A stretch of 64,000 nucleotides of DNA. It comes from Capniomyces stellatus (Eukaryota; Kickxellomycota; Harpellomycetes; Harpellales; Legeriomycetaceae). The first letter of the stretch is position 1. Every line of letters starts with the position of its first letter. Under the pieces are notes generated by a model that made no database searches, was not told the origin of the DNA, and saw only the letters and a program-made list of their open reading frames with translations. Location: the NCBI GenBank assembly GCA_001661515.1, contig LUVW01000001.1:700582-764581 (forward strand), given 5' to 3'. Shown one piece after another: positions 35,452-46,700 of the stretch. The translations under genes were made by a program, and so were the position numbers.

Positions 35452-38400
35452 ATGTTTAAAAGTAAGTTTAAAGCACTACAACCCGATCAGCTCACGGTAG
35501 ACTACTTTGAATCACAAAATAGTTTTATATTCAAATCCTGAATCACACGGGAATTGGAACTATAGATTCACAGCCATACTGTATACCTCAAATTAACTGC
35601 TTTGCTTTGGTTTGCCTGTTTTTAGATATTATAAGCAGCCGATGCAAAAAGATAGTGGAGACAAGTGCTAAGCGGTACTATAACCGAGGAAGAAACGAGT
35701 ATAAACGATTTAAAAACACAGGTCGGTTTATTATGCCTGCTAATTAATACAAAGTGCTTTACCAAACCGCAAGTGTTGCAATCCGATTTGCATGCTTTAT
35801 GGTATACATATATTCATAAAGTTTTTTTTTTCTCAACTCTACGCACACTTATTAACGATCGATAGGCGAGCCATTTTACTCGACACAAGCATTCAAATAT
35901 ACAGCCGGTGGAATGAGCTTGGGCGGACTTATATACTACCACACACACACGGAGCTTGTCGAGTCTACAGGTAAAGCCACATCCAAAGCCTTTTTTCCTC
36001 TATGGTTAGGATTATTTCAGATGATTATAGTCCCACCGCTCCTGCTATATCATTGTGTCTTTTACCTATCTATTGTTGGCATGTAAAAAGGGTTAACGTT
36101 AGGTATTGGTTAAAAAAATAGAATATTTGTAAGGTGTCCTCATTTGTTGCGTTTTTTTTTTCTTCAACTCTTTGTACGGATTTAGGTAGAAAGAGATTTA
36201 TGTCTATCTCCCCTAAAAAAGAACAAGCGTATGCAGAAATTTCTTACCAACAAGTTTTAAACGAGGTAATCACAGTTCCTTTTTTTTTAGCCTAACGCGG
36301 TTTGACTAATAAACAGCTTGGTAAATGCTGATCACAGAAAGCCGGCATTCAAATAACGCTGTGTATATGTTGATGCATTGGGAAATTGCATATTTTAACG
36401 CGGTATTTTGTGTACAAATCCGAACAGTATGCAGGCAGAATACTTCCCAGAAACACGTCCGTAAGTATTTTGGTTTACGCTTACTTTTTTTTTTTGCTTG
36501 GTATGTGTAATTGCTATTCTTGGTTAAAGATGTTCTTTGATATCATCTAACTTTGGGATTTCTTGACTTTAAATTATATGTAAATGTCCATCACACAGCA
36601 ACAATTTTTTGTAGAGAGCGTCGCGAATAGGATAATCAAAGGTATTTTAACCCACTAATACAACATATACACTGGTAATTAATACACTTTGTTAACTACA
36701 AGGACAACGTGAGGTGGGCCAGAGTGTTTTATTGCAGCCCAGACTGTTGTTTTTTTTTTCACGTTTATATCAACTTACTTGCTTTATTTTATTGAAATTG
36801 ACATACCTACTTTTGCGCTTTGGATTTTGATAAACCCAAAGCTGCTGGAAAAGACCCTAAAGACTGGGAAATCCATGTAATCGACACTAATCAGGCCAAT
36901 GCCTTTGTGCTTCCCAACAGAAAGATATTTGTTTTCACAGTAAGTAACGAAACATACCTCGTTTGTTTTATAATTAAACTAGTGCATATTTATAACTGTA
37001 TTAATCAATTGACATAGGGAATATTACCTATTACTCAGAATAAGGATGGGCTGGCTGTTGTGTTGGGGCATGAGGTTAGCACATTTATTCTTTATATAAT
37101 ATTAATACAATATATTAACCAGGAAATTTTATCTCTTGCTAACTTTGATTACTTTTAAACACCCGACCTTTCTCCTGATACTTTTTTCGACTGCTTGTTT
37201 GATGTTTTTTCATGTTTTTATTATATGTTTTTTAATGTTTTTTTCAATGATTTTATTATATATTTTAGGTGGCCCATGTTCTGGCAAGGTATCACATCAA
37301 TAATTATTTATTTTTAGGCCTCCTTGTGGTGGTACTAGGAAAAACATTTTTTATGCCTTTACGCTGCAGTATGCGCGTTTTAGAGAATATCTGATACTGA
37401 ATTATATTTTTATTCTAAATTCTACCAGACATGGAGCTGAACAAATGTCAATGGCATCTTTTTTTTCATGGGTAAGAAACATCGTTGTGACATAAATCGT
37501 TGAGTCTTAAAATTAAATGTATTCGTTTGTTACAAGAGTCTAGGGAAACAGAGCTACAACAATAAGGTTGATGTTCCAATAAGAACCATATCTTTACTTT
37601 TCTATATATTTGTATGCCTGTATGTCTGATTTAATATTATTAGTTGCCTACAGTAATCTCGATTTTTGTTGACCCAATGATGGGCAATGCTACAAGGGCA
37701 TTGTCCACGTTGCTACTAACGCTTCCAAACAGCAGAACTTGTGAGAATGAAGCTGATCAAGTAAAATTTCAACCTTTTTAAAAAACAACATTGACTAACC
37801 AATACAACTCAAGACTTTTCTCCCATTTTATTTATCCAGCACTTTTGCTAACAGTTTCACAACTTGATAAACCATTTTAACTTGTAGATCGGGTAAACCT
37901 TTTTCATTTTTTACCATTTTTTTTACTTTCCTTTAGCTAACTGTCTTTGCATTTGGCTTGTAAATATTCCGTTTGATCGCCACAATGTATAATGCATTTA
38001 ATTAGGCTAATGCTGACCGCGAAGGCATGCTATGATCCAAGAGAGGCTGTCAGATTTTGGGATGTAAGTTAACTGCTCATTTGTGCTAATATAATTTACC
38101 CTATGTTTTATAACTTAGTCTAGTGGATATGTCAATTATAGCTTTATGATATACGCAACTGCTTGCGGTTCACCGCATCCTTAGGTTGCCAATATTTTAC
38201 TCTTATTTCTACGCTTTTTTACTGATATTTATAAATTTATTTTTGACAAATTCTAAACCCCAAACCAAACAGAGAATGAATAGAAATGAGGGTGGCGCTG
38301 CTGGTGTTGGTTTTTTGAGTACACACCCCTCAAGCTCGGACAGGATAGACAAGATATACGAGTTGATCCCATCTGCAGAGATGGTAGGCGAGTCCTCGGG

Positions 38401-38476
38401 ATGCCAAAACAGTAAGCTTGCTGATTCTCGAGTAACTATATACAACCTTGCTATTCCTGGAATCAGTTATTCATAG
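35452..38476 (+). CDS. OMA1: Mitochondrial inner-membrane metallopeptidase Oma1
   Basis: Fourteen exons: 35452-35461, 35626-35721, 35866-35970, 36186-36265, 36428-36460, 36617-36641, 36842-36939, 37018-37074, 37269-37288, 37429-37471, 37644-37760, 37888-37892 (5 nt), 38006-38063, 38273-38476. Total 951 nt, 316 aa. The N-terminus is basic and Arg-rich, like a mitochondrial presequence (SSRCKKIVETSAKRYYNRG). A Gly-rich hydrophobic segment GGMSLGGLIYYHTHTEL is followed by the Oma1 hallmark TGRKRFM. Then come WEIHVIDTNQANAFVLPNRK, zinc motif HEVAH (167-171), LPNSRTCENEADQIGL with the third zinc ligand in the ExEAD block, and ACYDPREAVRFWDRM then LSTHPSSSDRI. This M48-family stress protease degrades inner-membrane proteins and is about the size of yeast Oma1. 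Twelve conserved blocks fix the splice choices. Confidence 0.95.
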
Positions 38477-39424
38477 TCTTCTTTTTTTTATTGCTACTTT
38501 TGCTCGAAAAAACTAAATCGGTAGATGTACTTGGTCACAAGTTGGGATTTGACAAATTCTTTTAACAGTCTTGGCCAGTTGCAAAGGGATTTTTTTTAAA
38601 TCCTATTTTTCGACTGATTGCACGATTGGAGCTCGTAAAACCACATATTTTTATTAAAACTAAACTTTACAAAAGTACAATAAAACACTTACAACGACTA
38701 TTTGCAAGATATTTGTAAACCCTTAGCAAGAAGAATAAAATAAAATAAGCGAATACGTAAACATGCAAAATGCCTTATTACGCGGATGTCTCACACCTCT
38801 TTTCCCATCAAAATGACCAACTCTTTGTGTGTCGGTTGCTAGTTTATCAACATGCGTAAGAATAAGTCCTGGTATTTTTTTAAGCACCTATCTTCACAAC
38901 CTGTGGTGCACAGAGAGCCTGAGCCAAGCCAAAGCGCAGTCAGTTTAAAGATCCATAGACATGTATACAGGATGCATTCTAGCTTGTCCATATAAACTAT
39001 GTGGTACGATACAATGCATCATTCCTCATTACCCGCTATTCTATTTGTGCCTTTTCTGGTCTATTTTGTTTATGGCAACTTTAATTTGTAAGGCATAAGA
39101 TGTTGCGCACGTAACTTATACCCACTTGGATACTCATTTGGAAACTTGCTCAGAGCCTCCATAAAACAAATGTATATGATTTAGAAGCGTGTGGGAAAAT
39201 ATTGGATGTGGTGTATCTAATTAATATGTGTGGGGATAACGGGTGAGTGTAAACAACACCCTTGGGTACTAGTAAATTTAATTATAAACAAACGATGCTA
39301 AATATAAAGAAAAAAAACTTCTGGCCTGCTGCCTAGACATTATCATAGCCTGGAGCTGTACGTGGCGTCTCATTCCACGATTTTAGTAAGGTGGTTTTTT
39401 TTTCTGGAGTTTGGAGTTTGATGA
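38477..39424. other. Convergent intergenic
   Basis: About 0.95 kb shared 3' region between OMA1 (+) and the Thr/Pro-rich membrane protein (-). AT-rich; no gene seen. Confidence 0.6.
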
Positions 39425-40060
39425 TCAGCGTGAGCCAATGGTATAGCTATTCTCTGACTCTTCAAAGTCTAAATCAAAAAAGTATTTTTGTGACTTCTTT
39501 CTTCGGTAAACAAAGTATACAATGGCCGAAATAAACACAATCAAGGACATCGAAATTGATACTATAATGCTTTGGTTAAAATTGTCTGGTGTTTGCAATA
39601 TTGCCTTGGTTCCATCTGGCTTATCCAAATTACTAGGCAATTCTTGTGGTATGAATGTAGTAGGAGTGTTTTTAATCGTCACAATTGAAGTTATCTTAGG
39701 CTTTGATGTTTCTCTGGCTGTGTTTTCTTTTGTTGATGTTAAAGTTATCACTATTCTCCCATTACTAGTAGTTATAGTAGTTTTGAATTCGGTCTCTATA
39801 TCGGTTTCTGTTTCCGGCTCTTCTTTGGTGGTAGTCGGTTCTTCAGAGGTTGTGGTTGGCTTTTCTGGTGTTGTGGTTGTAGTCGGTTCTTCTGGTGTTG
39901 TAGTTGTAGTGGGTTTCTCTGGTGTTGTTGTTTCCTTCTCTGATGTGGTTGTCTTTTCCGTCGTTGTGGTTGGCTTTGTTGTTGACTCATTCTCTTCCTT
40001 ACCTTTATTGGGATCACTACCATCGCCATTATTCTTATCGTCTTGTCGCTTATGTTGCAT
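39425..40060 (-). CDS. Thr/Pro-rich single-pass membrane protein, mucin-like
   Basis: 211 residues from the ATG at 40060. Residues 26-85 are a low-complexity Thr/Pro/Glu stretch built from units such as TTTPEKPTTT and TTTPEEP, likely O-glycosylated if extracellular. A Thr-rich segment follows (to about 160), then a clear transmembrane helix (about 164-185), a basic stop-transfer YRRKKSQK and a short acidic tail ending in SYTIGSR. This is the layout of a type I cell-wall sensor or mucin-like surface protein. No signal peptide is present at this start. The N-terminus MQHKRQDD looks like sequence just after a signal peptide or Kex2-type KR site, so an upstream signal-peptide exon is likely but I could not identify it. 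The family is unknown. Confidence 0.6.
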   Translation of the reverse strand: MQHKRQDDKNNGDGSDPNKGKEENESTTKPTTTTEKTTTSEKETTTPEKPTTTTTPEEPTTTTTPEKPTTTSEEPTTTKEEPETETDIETEFKTTITTSNGRIVITLTSTKENTARETSKPKITSIVTIKNTPTTFIPQELPSNLDKPDGTKAILQTPDNFNQSIIVSISMSLIVFISAIVYFVYRRKKSQKYFFDLDFEESENSYTIGSR

Positions 40061-43000
40061 TTTATATTTGCTTATTGTATTTTCTTATCTTTAAATTGTG
40101 ATTAATTCCGGTTATATTTCTGGCATTTATAACTTCTTATTGCCAAAAAAAACAGTAATAACTAGGTGTCTTTTTCTTTATCCAAGCACTGCTTTTTTAC
40201 CAGTTTGCTAGCTGTTAAACTATAAAGAAAATAATCTCGAGTTAATAAGTATAATGTTGTCAAAAAAAACGTTGAAACTCTCTTTCTAACTCGCAAGTTA
40301 ATTCTTTATGATAAACTCTTGGTCATTATTCGAGCCTGGCTTTATTTCTTTTATTTCTTTTGTTTGACTGAAAATATTTATAGATCATTTATAATATTAT
40401 TCAACAAACTAATGATAATAACCCATTTTACATTTTATTGTTCGAAATTACTTATTTGGCTTTTCATTTGCTACGTATTATTTTTGATTGTAATTAGCGA
40501 ACATTTCAAAAGCTTAGGTTTTACAAACAACCGGCATGTTCTAAATTTCGACTATAACTGAGTGGCCAGAATCGCCTTATTTTTTAAGCTCTTGAAGTTT
40601 CTTGAAATTTATTAGCAGCTCTCAGTCAACCATTAGCCAGTATCTGAACGTTTAATTCGCCACTTGATTATTTGTTTTTTCTCGCTCTTTGTTATTAAGC
40701 GTTTATTCGGTTCGTTCGTTTTCTTATTTTTTTCCCACAAAGAACATAATTACTGCACACTAATTATTCCTAAGCAAGGTATCAACTTGGCAAATCCACA
40801 CCAAACAACGTTTTCACACTTTAACAACAATGTGAACTACTTGTTAGTAAATGTCACAAATCAGGTTGATATGAAGATAATAATAACAACGCAATTGCAC
40901 TTGAGCTGTATATTATCTGTTACATCTGCTGAATTGGCCTTAAAGCCGTTGGGAAGTTTAAAGTCAAAAAAATATAATGTACTGCAGTATTAGGCTCAAC
41001 AAGCTGCAAAGCATTATGACCACAAAGTATATCTTGTAATCCATAGCACCAAGTCCAGATATTACATTTAGTGTGGTTGCGCTATACTTGGGGTACTTGG
41101 TATTAAGGCGCCTGTCATTTTGTGAATGTGACAGTATCACAGCTACTCTGTATACAAGAGAAATATGAGCATATGATCCTAATAAACAAATATACCAGGT
41201 CTAAAAACCTACACCAAATCAGTAAATAAGCACCGGATTAATTTCTTAAGTTGAAATATACATACATTATAGTCATGTTGGCTCTCGCTCATTACCACCC
41301 CGACTGAACACATAAATGCGATGGCCCAAGGCCAATAGACTGGAATCTCTTGAATAAGATGTGTGTGTAGACTCCTTGATAAGACGTTTTGCTTAATGTA
41401 CTTGTTTACCTGCTAAACTTTAAGCCTTCCGTACTTTTTTTTTCCCATGAACAATTTGGTTGTTTAAAACCCCCGAATTTGAGAGGATACAACCAATAAC
41501 TGATGAAATTATTTGGCATAAACCTGAGTCAACCATTCTACCTAAATCAAAATATATCACATTACACAGTGCACAACTTTGATTTATTCCAAGAAATTAA
41601 AACTGCGTTGCTATTCGCGTTAAACTATGTGCAACGAATACTTTGCAAAGCAAGTTGTGTAGTAACTAAAAAATTGTGCAGTCAACTAAAAAACTGTGTA
41701 TAAAACCATGACCTATATTTACAATAAAAAAAAACACATAACCCAACAAAATTTTATTTAAAAAAAACTCATAGCCCATAGTTCTCAACCACCCATAAGT
41801 TTGTTCGGGGTATTATAATAACTATTTTTCCTCTTCCTTCAGTAAGCCGCGTTATTTTCACGAAACAGCGTGACTCTTTGAACCATGGCTAAGCTAAGTA
41901 TGCTAAAGATGTGTAAAATTTGATAACATTTCCAAACCCCAAAAAGTCCCAGGAAGAAACTCGATAAGATAAAATATTGACAAGCCAATATGAAGATATT
42001 GGCGTCAATTACCCAAATTTTCAAGATGCCAAGCTGTTATATTGTTTTCCACAGAGTATAAATAACCACATATTGTCAAAAACTCATCGCTAGTGTTGCC
42101 GCTACGAGTGATAAGTTGGGTTACTAGTGTAAGGCGGAATAACCCGAAATAAAAGATTTTGTTGTGTCAAGGTTGCCAGCTATTTGTATTTGAAAGGTAT
42201 ATTGGAGAATTGATTGCTAAATCAAATATTTGATCATTCAGTTAAAAAAACCAAGTATAAACGAGTTAACATAAACAGTAGGTTGGTAAATCTTTTGATT
42301 TTAAGGGCGCTGCTTCACTCTGTTGAGCTTATTCAAACGTGACTGCTTTTTTGTTTCAGCATTCTATTTCTCATCCATTTCTCGCTAATAATCAACTATA
42401 ATTGCTGCAAATTATTCGTAGAGTGGTAATCAAGCGCTAAATCAAGTGCAACTCGGACAAATAAACATCGCCCTTTTTTAGAACAGGAAAAGGAACAAAG
42501 TTACAACATTAACGACGGCTCTGTGCTGTGAAACTTTTTGTTATGGTGAATTAAACAAAGAGCAGAATTTGAATAAAAAACAAATTACTAGCTTTTTAGG
42601 GAGCTATGAAAAAGTGCTGACACAGCAAAAATCACTGATTAGCTTCAAAGAATGCCGAATGTTTGGTTTAAATGCAATTTGTAAACTGTCATACTTTTAT
42701 TCATTCAAAGAAAAAGGAAGTGAAAGTACAACCATACAACCATACAAGCACACACACATATATGTATTTGTATATGAATTTGGTCCCAACTTTTAGATTT
42801 AGTGTGAAAAATCTACAAACCTTAACATTTTCGGGGTTTTCCTTAGACTGCTGCTACTTTTATTGCCTATACACCAAAAGCGAATTGCGCGAATTATTAG
42901 CACTTCAAGCTTGCGTAATAAAAATTGCCAAAATGCTACTATCAACATCGAGTTTGCTTTTGAGCTTATTTATACACCTATCGCAGCAGAACTTTGGCAG

Positions 43001-43743
43001 AATTTGAGACCGAATATTTGGCTTAATAATATACTTTTAGCCTGAGTTCATAATGTTGATATTTGATTTCAAGAAATTTTTTAATGGCCTTTATTTATCA
43101 GTTTTATACTATTTGAATTCGGGATTGGAGCTGGAGGTTCAAAATTGATCACGTTTACATGTCTACTTTAACGTACCTTTGCGCTTGTATTTAATTATGA
43201 CAATAACAATGGTGATAGTAGCGGAGTATTGCAACTGATATATAACTTGGCCATATGAACCATTGGGAATAAGCTCGTGGTTGGAATAACGTGAGAAAGT
43301 GGTCTTGGTATTATGAAAATTCAAACAAAGCGTTGGGTATTCTACAAGTATATTTCTGGTGTAAAGTATGGTCATCTCATATATGGAACACTAAATAGCC
43401 GCTATTATAAAATCTAAAGGGCATAAATACAGAAATATAAAATCCAGGCAGGTAGATATATAATCAGATAAATCAGACACTCGGTACTTGAGGTATAAAT
43501 CGATGCTAAAGTGTCACATTTGGTATGCATTAATACGTACAACCCCAAAACTATAACCACAACAACTTTAAATATATTGGTTAAATAAGATACAAGCAGC
43601 GTAACGAGCAAATTCGGTATAACTAGTATTTGCGTCCAATATTGATTTATTATAAGTCAACCAAAGATAAGTACTGCACAAGGCATAAACCCTAGGAAAA
43701 CAAACATTTTGAACTTATATTGCGGAAACAAGATAACAAGGCC
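40061..43743. other. Long gap with unassigned open stretches
   Basis: About 3.7 kb without an identifiable gene. Plus-strand frames at 40741-40993, 41503-41703, 42552-42796 and 42788-43045 have more mixed amino-acid composition than chance AT-rich frames (for example FLGSYEKVLTQQKSLISFKE and AAELWQNLRPNIWLNN), but I recognise no family and could not join them convincingly. They could be exons of an unknown gene or relics. The right end should contain the promoter of the chitin-synthase-like gene. Confidence 0.45.
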
Positions 43744-46700
43744 ATGGATGTTGAGGTTGAAAAGTCTGGAAGTGAAGATAGGGATGGCGCAATAGCTCCA
43801 AGCGCGGCGAGTAGCAAGCATAAGCTAGAGCAGTTAGAAAATAAAAGTAAAAAAGGACAAGGGATGGAAACAAGGAGTAGAAAGGAGAGAAAGAAGGAGA
43901 AAAAGAATGAGAGAAAAGGCAAGTCAAAAATAGTCTCTGGGATCAACGTAAGCCAGATAAATACCGGGAAAGTTGGTGACAATGGAAAGGGGAATGAGCT
44001 TATAGGGCTTTTTAATGAAAGCGAAACAAATAAACTGCCAAACACCCACCATTTGGGTTTAAAAAACAGCTCCAAAGCGAATGAGCGATACACAGATGGG
44101 GAGTTTAGTGCAGTGTCAGTCGAAAACAGATTTTTTGATACGACCAAAAATCCAGGGGTGCAGGACTACGACTATGCCGATCATATAGCACACAACAGAA
44201 AGCTAGAAATTGAAATGGACAGGAGCTATAACCATATGCAGAGAATCATATTTAGTCCACAGCTAAAAGCGCTCCAACAGCTAAACATTATGTACACCGT
44301 CGATCTCGCTTCGGTTATACAGCCGGACTATATGCTAAGCAAAGTAGAAAGTGATTTACTTGTAAACACGCTGCCTCCCAGTACGATGAGTAGAAACAAC
44401 TGTGATAACCGCGTACCTAGCGGGGCTTTAAATGAAACCGATATAAACGGCTTTCAAATTCGAAATACGAATGGCAGCGGGTATGAAAACTCGATAACAA
44501 TTGAGAAAAAATCCATATTTTTTGACAATACGGTGCTGGGAATTGATGGAAATTCTGAAGAAGGCAATGTAGGCTATAAGAATGACAGCTTTGTTAAAGG
44601 AGACAAAGGAAATAGTGCTGGAAGAAGGTATCAGGTGGATGGTAAGGGTCAGGTTCGGACCAAAGGGTTAGCAGCAGGTGGGCCTGAACTTGGGAGTACT
44701 AAGAATAGGCAAGTAAAAAATGCCGGTGGTAAATTAGCTGGGGTGCTTGATAGGTATGGCGACGTTATGGTAACAAGGTCCAAGAACTTGGTAAAGCTGT
44801 TAGCAACAAAAGTTCAGAGTAAAAAAAACAAAGATGAATTAAACAAGGGCCGTGGCGTTAGAGATAGTATCGGTGCACCTAGTTTGGGGAATCTCACAGA
44901 AATTAGTTTTCAATATAGCAGATACAGTACGTTTAAAGATTTGTACCCGGATGATACGGGTGTCAAATACGGAACAGATGGTAAACACAAATCCAAACTG
45001 TCGATATTGTTTTCAGAAGGCATGAACCACATAAAGGAGTTTAAAGAGTACAATAAAAACAACAATTTTAAGGAGCTAATTGAATTTGGGGAGAAGTTTT
45101 TAAACGACAAGCAGGGTTTGGATATACTACCACCACAATTGAGCTTCGGTTATAAAAAAAAAAAGCACGGAGCTGATTACGATTATAGCAGTAGGTTTAT
45201 TCTGGGTGGTAATGAAAATATCGTTGTTCAGAGCCCAACAAGAAGCCTGGAGATATGTAGCAAAGAATTTGGCGAGGAAAGCGGTGAGGAACACAGTGTT
45301 AAAGGCTCTAAAGTCATGGAAGTAAAGGAAATGGCAAATAAAGAAGGTGATCATTTTTACAGCCCTGGAAAGATGCTAGTGACTAGAAATTATAAAGATA
45401 GTACTTTAGAAATAGACGAGATAGAACAAACCACCAGTGGTAAAAACAAGGCAAGCAACAGAACCAGTACAGATAAATCCAAAAACGCCAATCTTGACTC
45501 TGACACAATAGATGGCGGTAAAATCTGTGAAAATGAGCATGGCGAATGTAAGCAGAGTAAAAATTCAATATCCGAGCGCAATAGCAGTGCCATAAATCCA
45601 GAAGATGAAAGATATGAAGAAGGTTTGGGGCTTATATGTAGCGAAAATGTCTATGGAAACAGCTATGTGGTAAAAAGGACCAATACCAAAAAGGCCAGCG
45701 TATCAGCCAGCAGTAAAGACATTGATGAAATAACACCCAAGAATACCGAGTATGGGGCTGTATGCAAACAAAATGTATACCAACTTCCTCATGTGATAAG
45801 CAAAGGAAGCAGAGATATTATCATAATACCATCCAGCGAGGATTACGGTTACCTGGATAACGCAAGCCGATCTATATCTAGTTTATTTGATGATATATTT
45901 GCCAACAATAGGCACAAAAAATATAAAGATGCAGTCAAATCAGGAATTTTTGGGAGATCACAAGCATATCTACCCAATAGGCCAAACCACAGATATAAGC
46001 TAAAAAGCAGGCGGAGGAATAAAAAAAAGCCAAATTTGTATAGAAAAAACAATACAAGCAGATACATGGGTATATATAACGACATTTACACGGACAATAG
46101 CAAAATGTTTGGCGTGATTGTTGATGATGATGAAAGCTTGAGTGAATCGGACGCGAGCAAAGATACTCCAGAGCTTGACAAAATCTCGGACAGCAGAGTA
46201 CTGGTTGGAAGCAAAATACGTGTTGGTGCGGTAAAAAACAACAGCACTAGATATTTTTTAGAAGGCGGAAGTATGTATATATACACAAGCAGATTTAAGG
46301 GGTCCCAGAACAAAGGTATAAAAAGCCTGAAAGTTTTTCGAAACCATCTGAGAAAAATATATAGAAAGAGTAGAAAAGGTAGAAAACCAACACCAAAATC
46401 GCAGTTGAAGACGAAAGCAAGATTTAAACAAAAACCAGATTTAGGGTTTAAACTAGGAGCTGGCTTGAGGTTGGACAAATTTGTTCTGGATCCATCTAGA
46501 CGTGTGTCGAATAGAATAATCAAGAAAACGGCAAAATTGTTTAAAAGGATTGGCGTGGGCAACACCAGAAAGTCCATAATCATGAGTCATAAAAGTTTGA
46601 AACATAGCAATGGGCCACTGAACAATGGAATATGGAAGAAAAAAAGGAATACTAGTCGGAATAAACAGAAACTTGGAAAAATCAGTGTAAAGAAAGCCCT

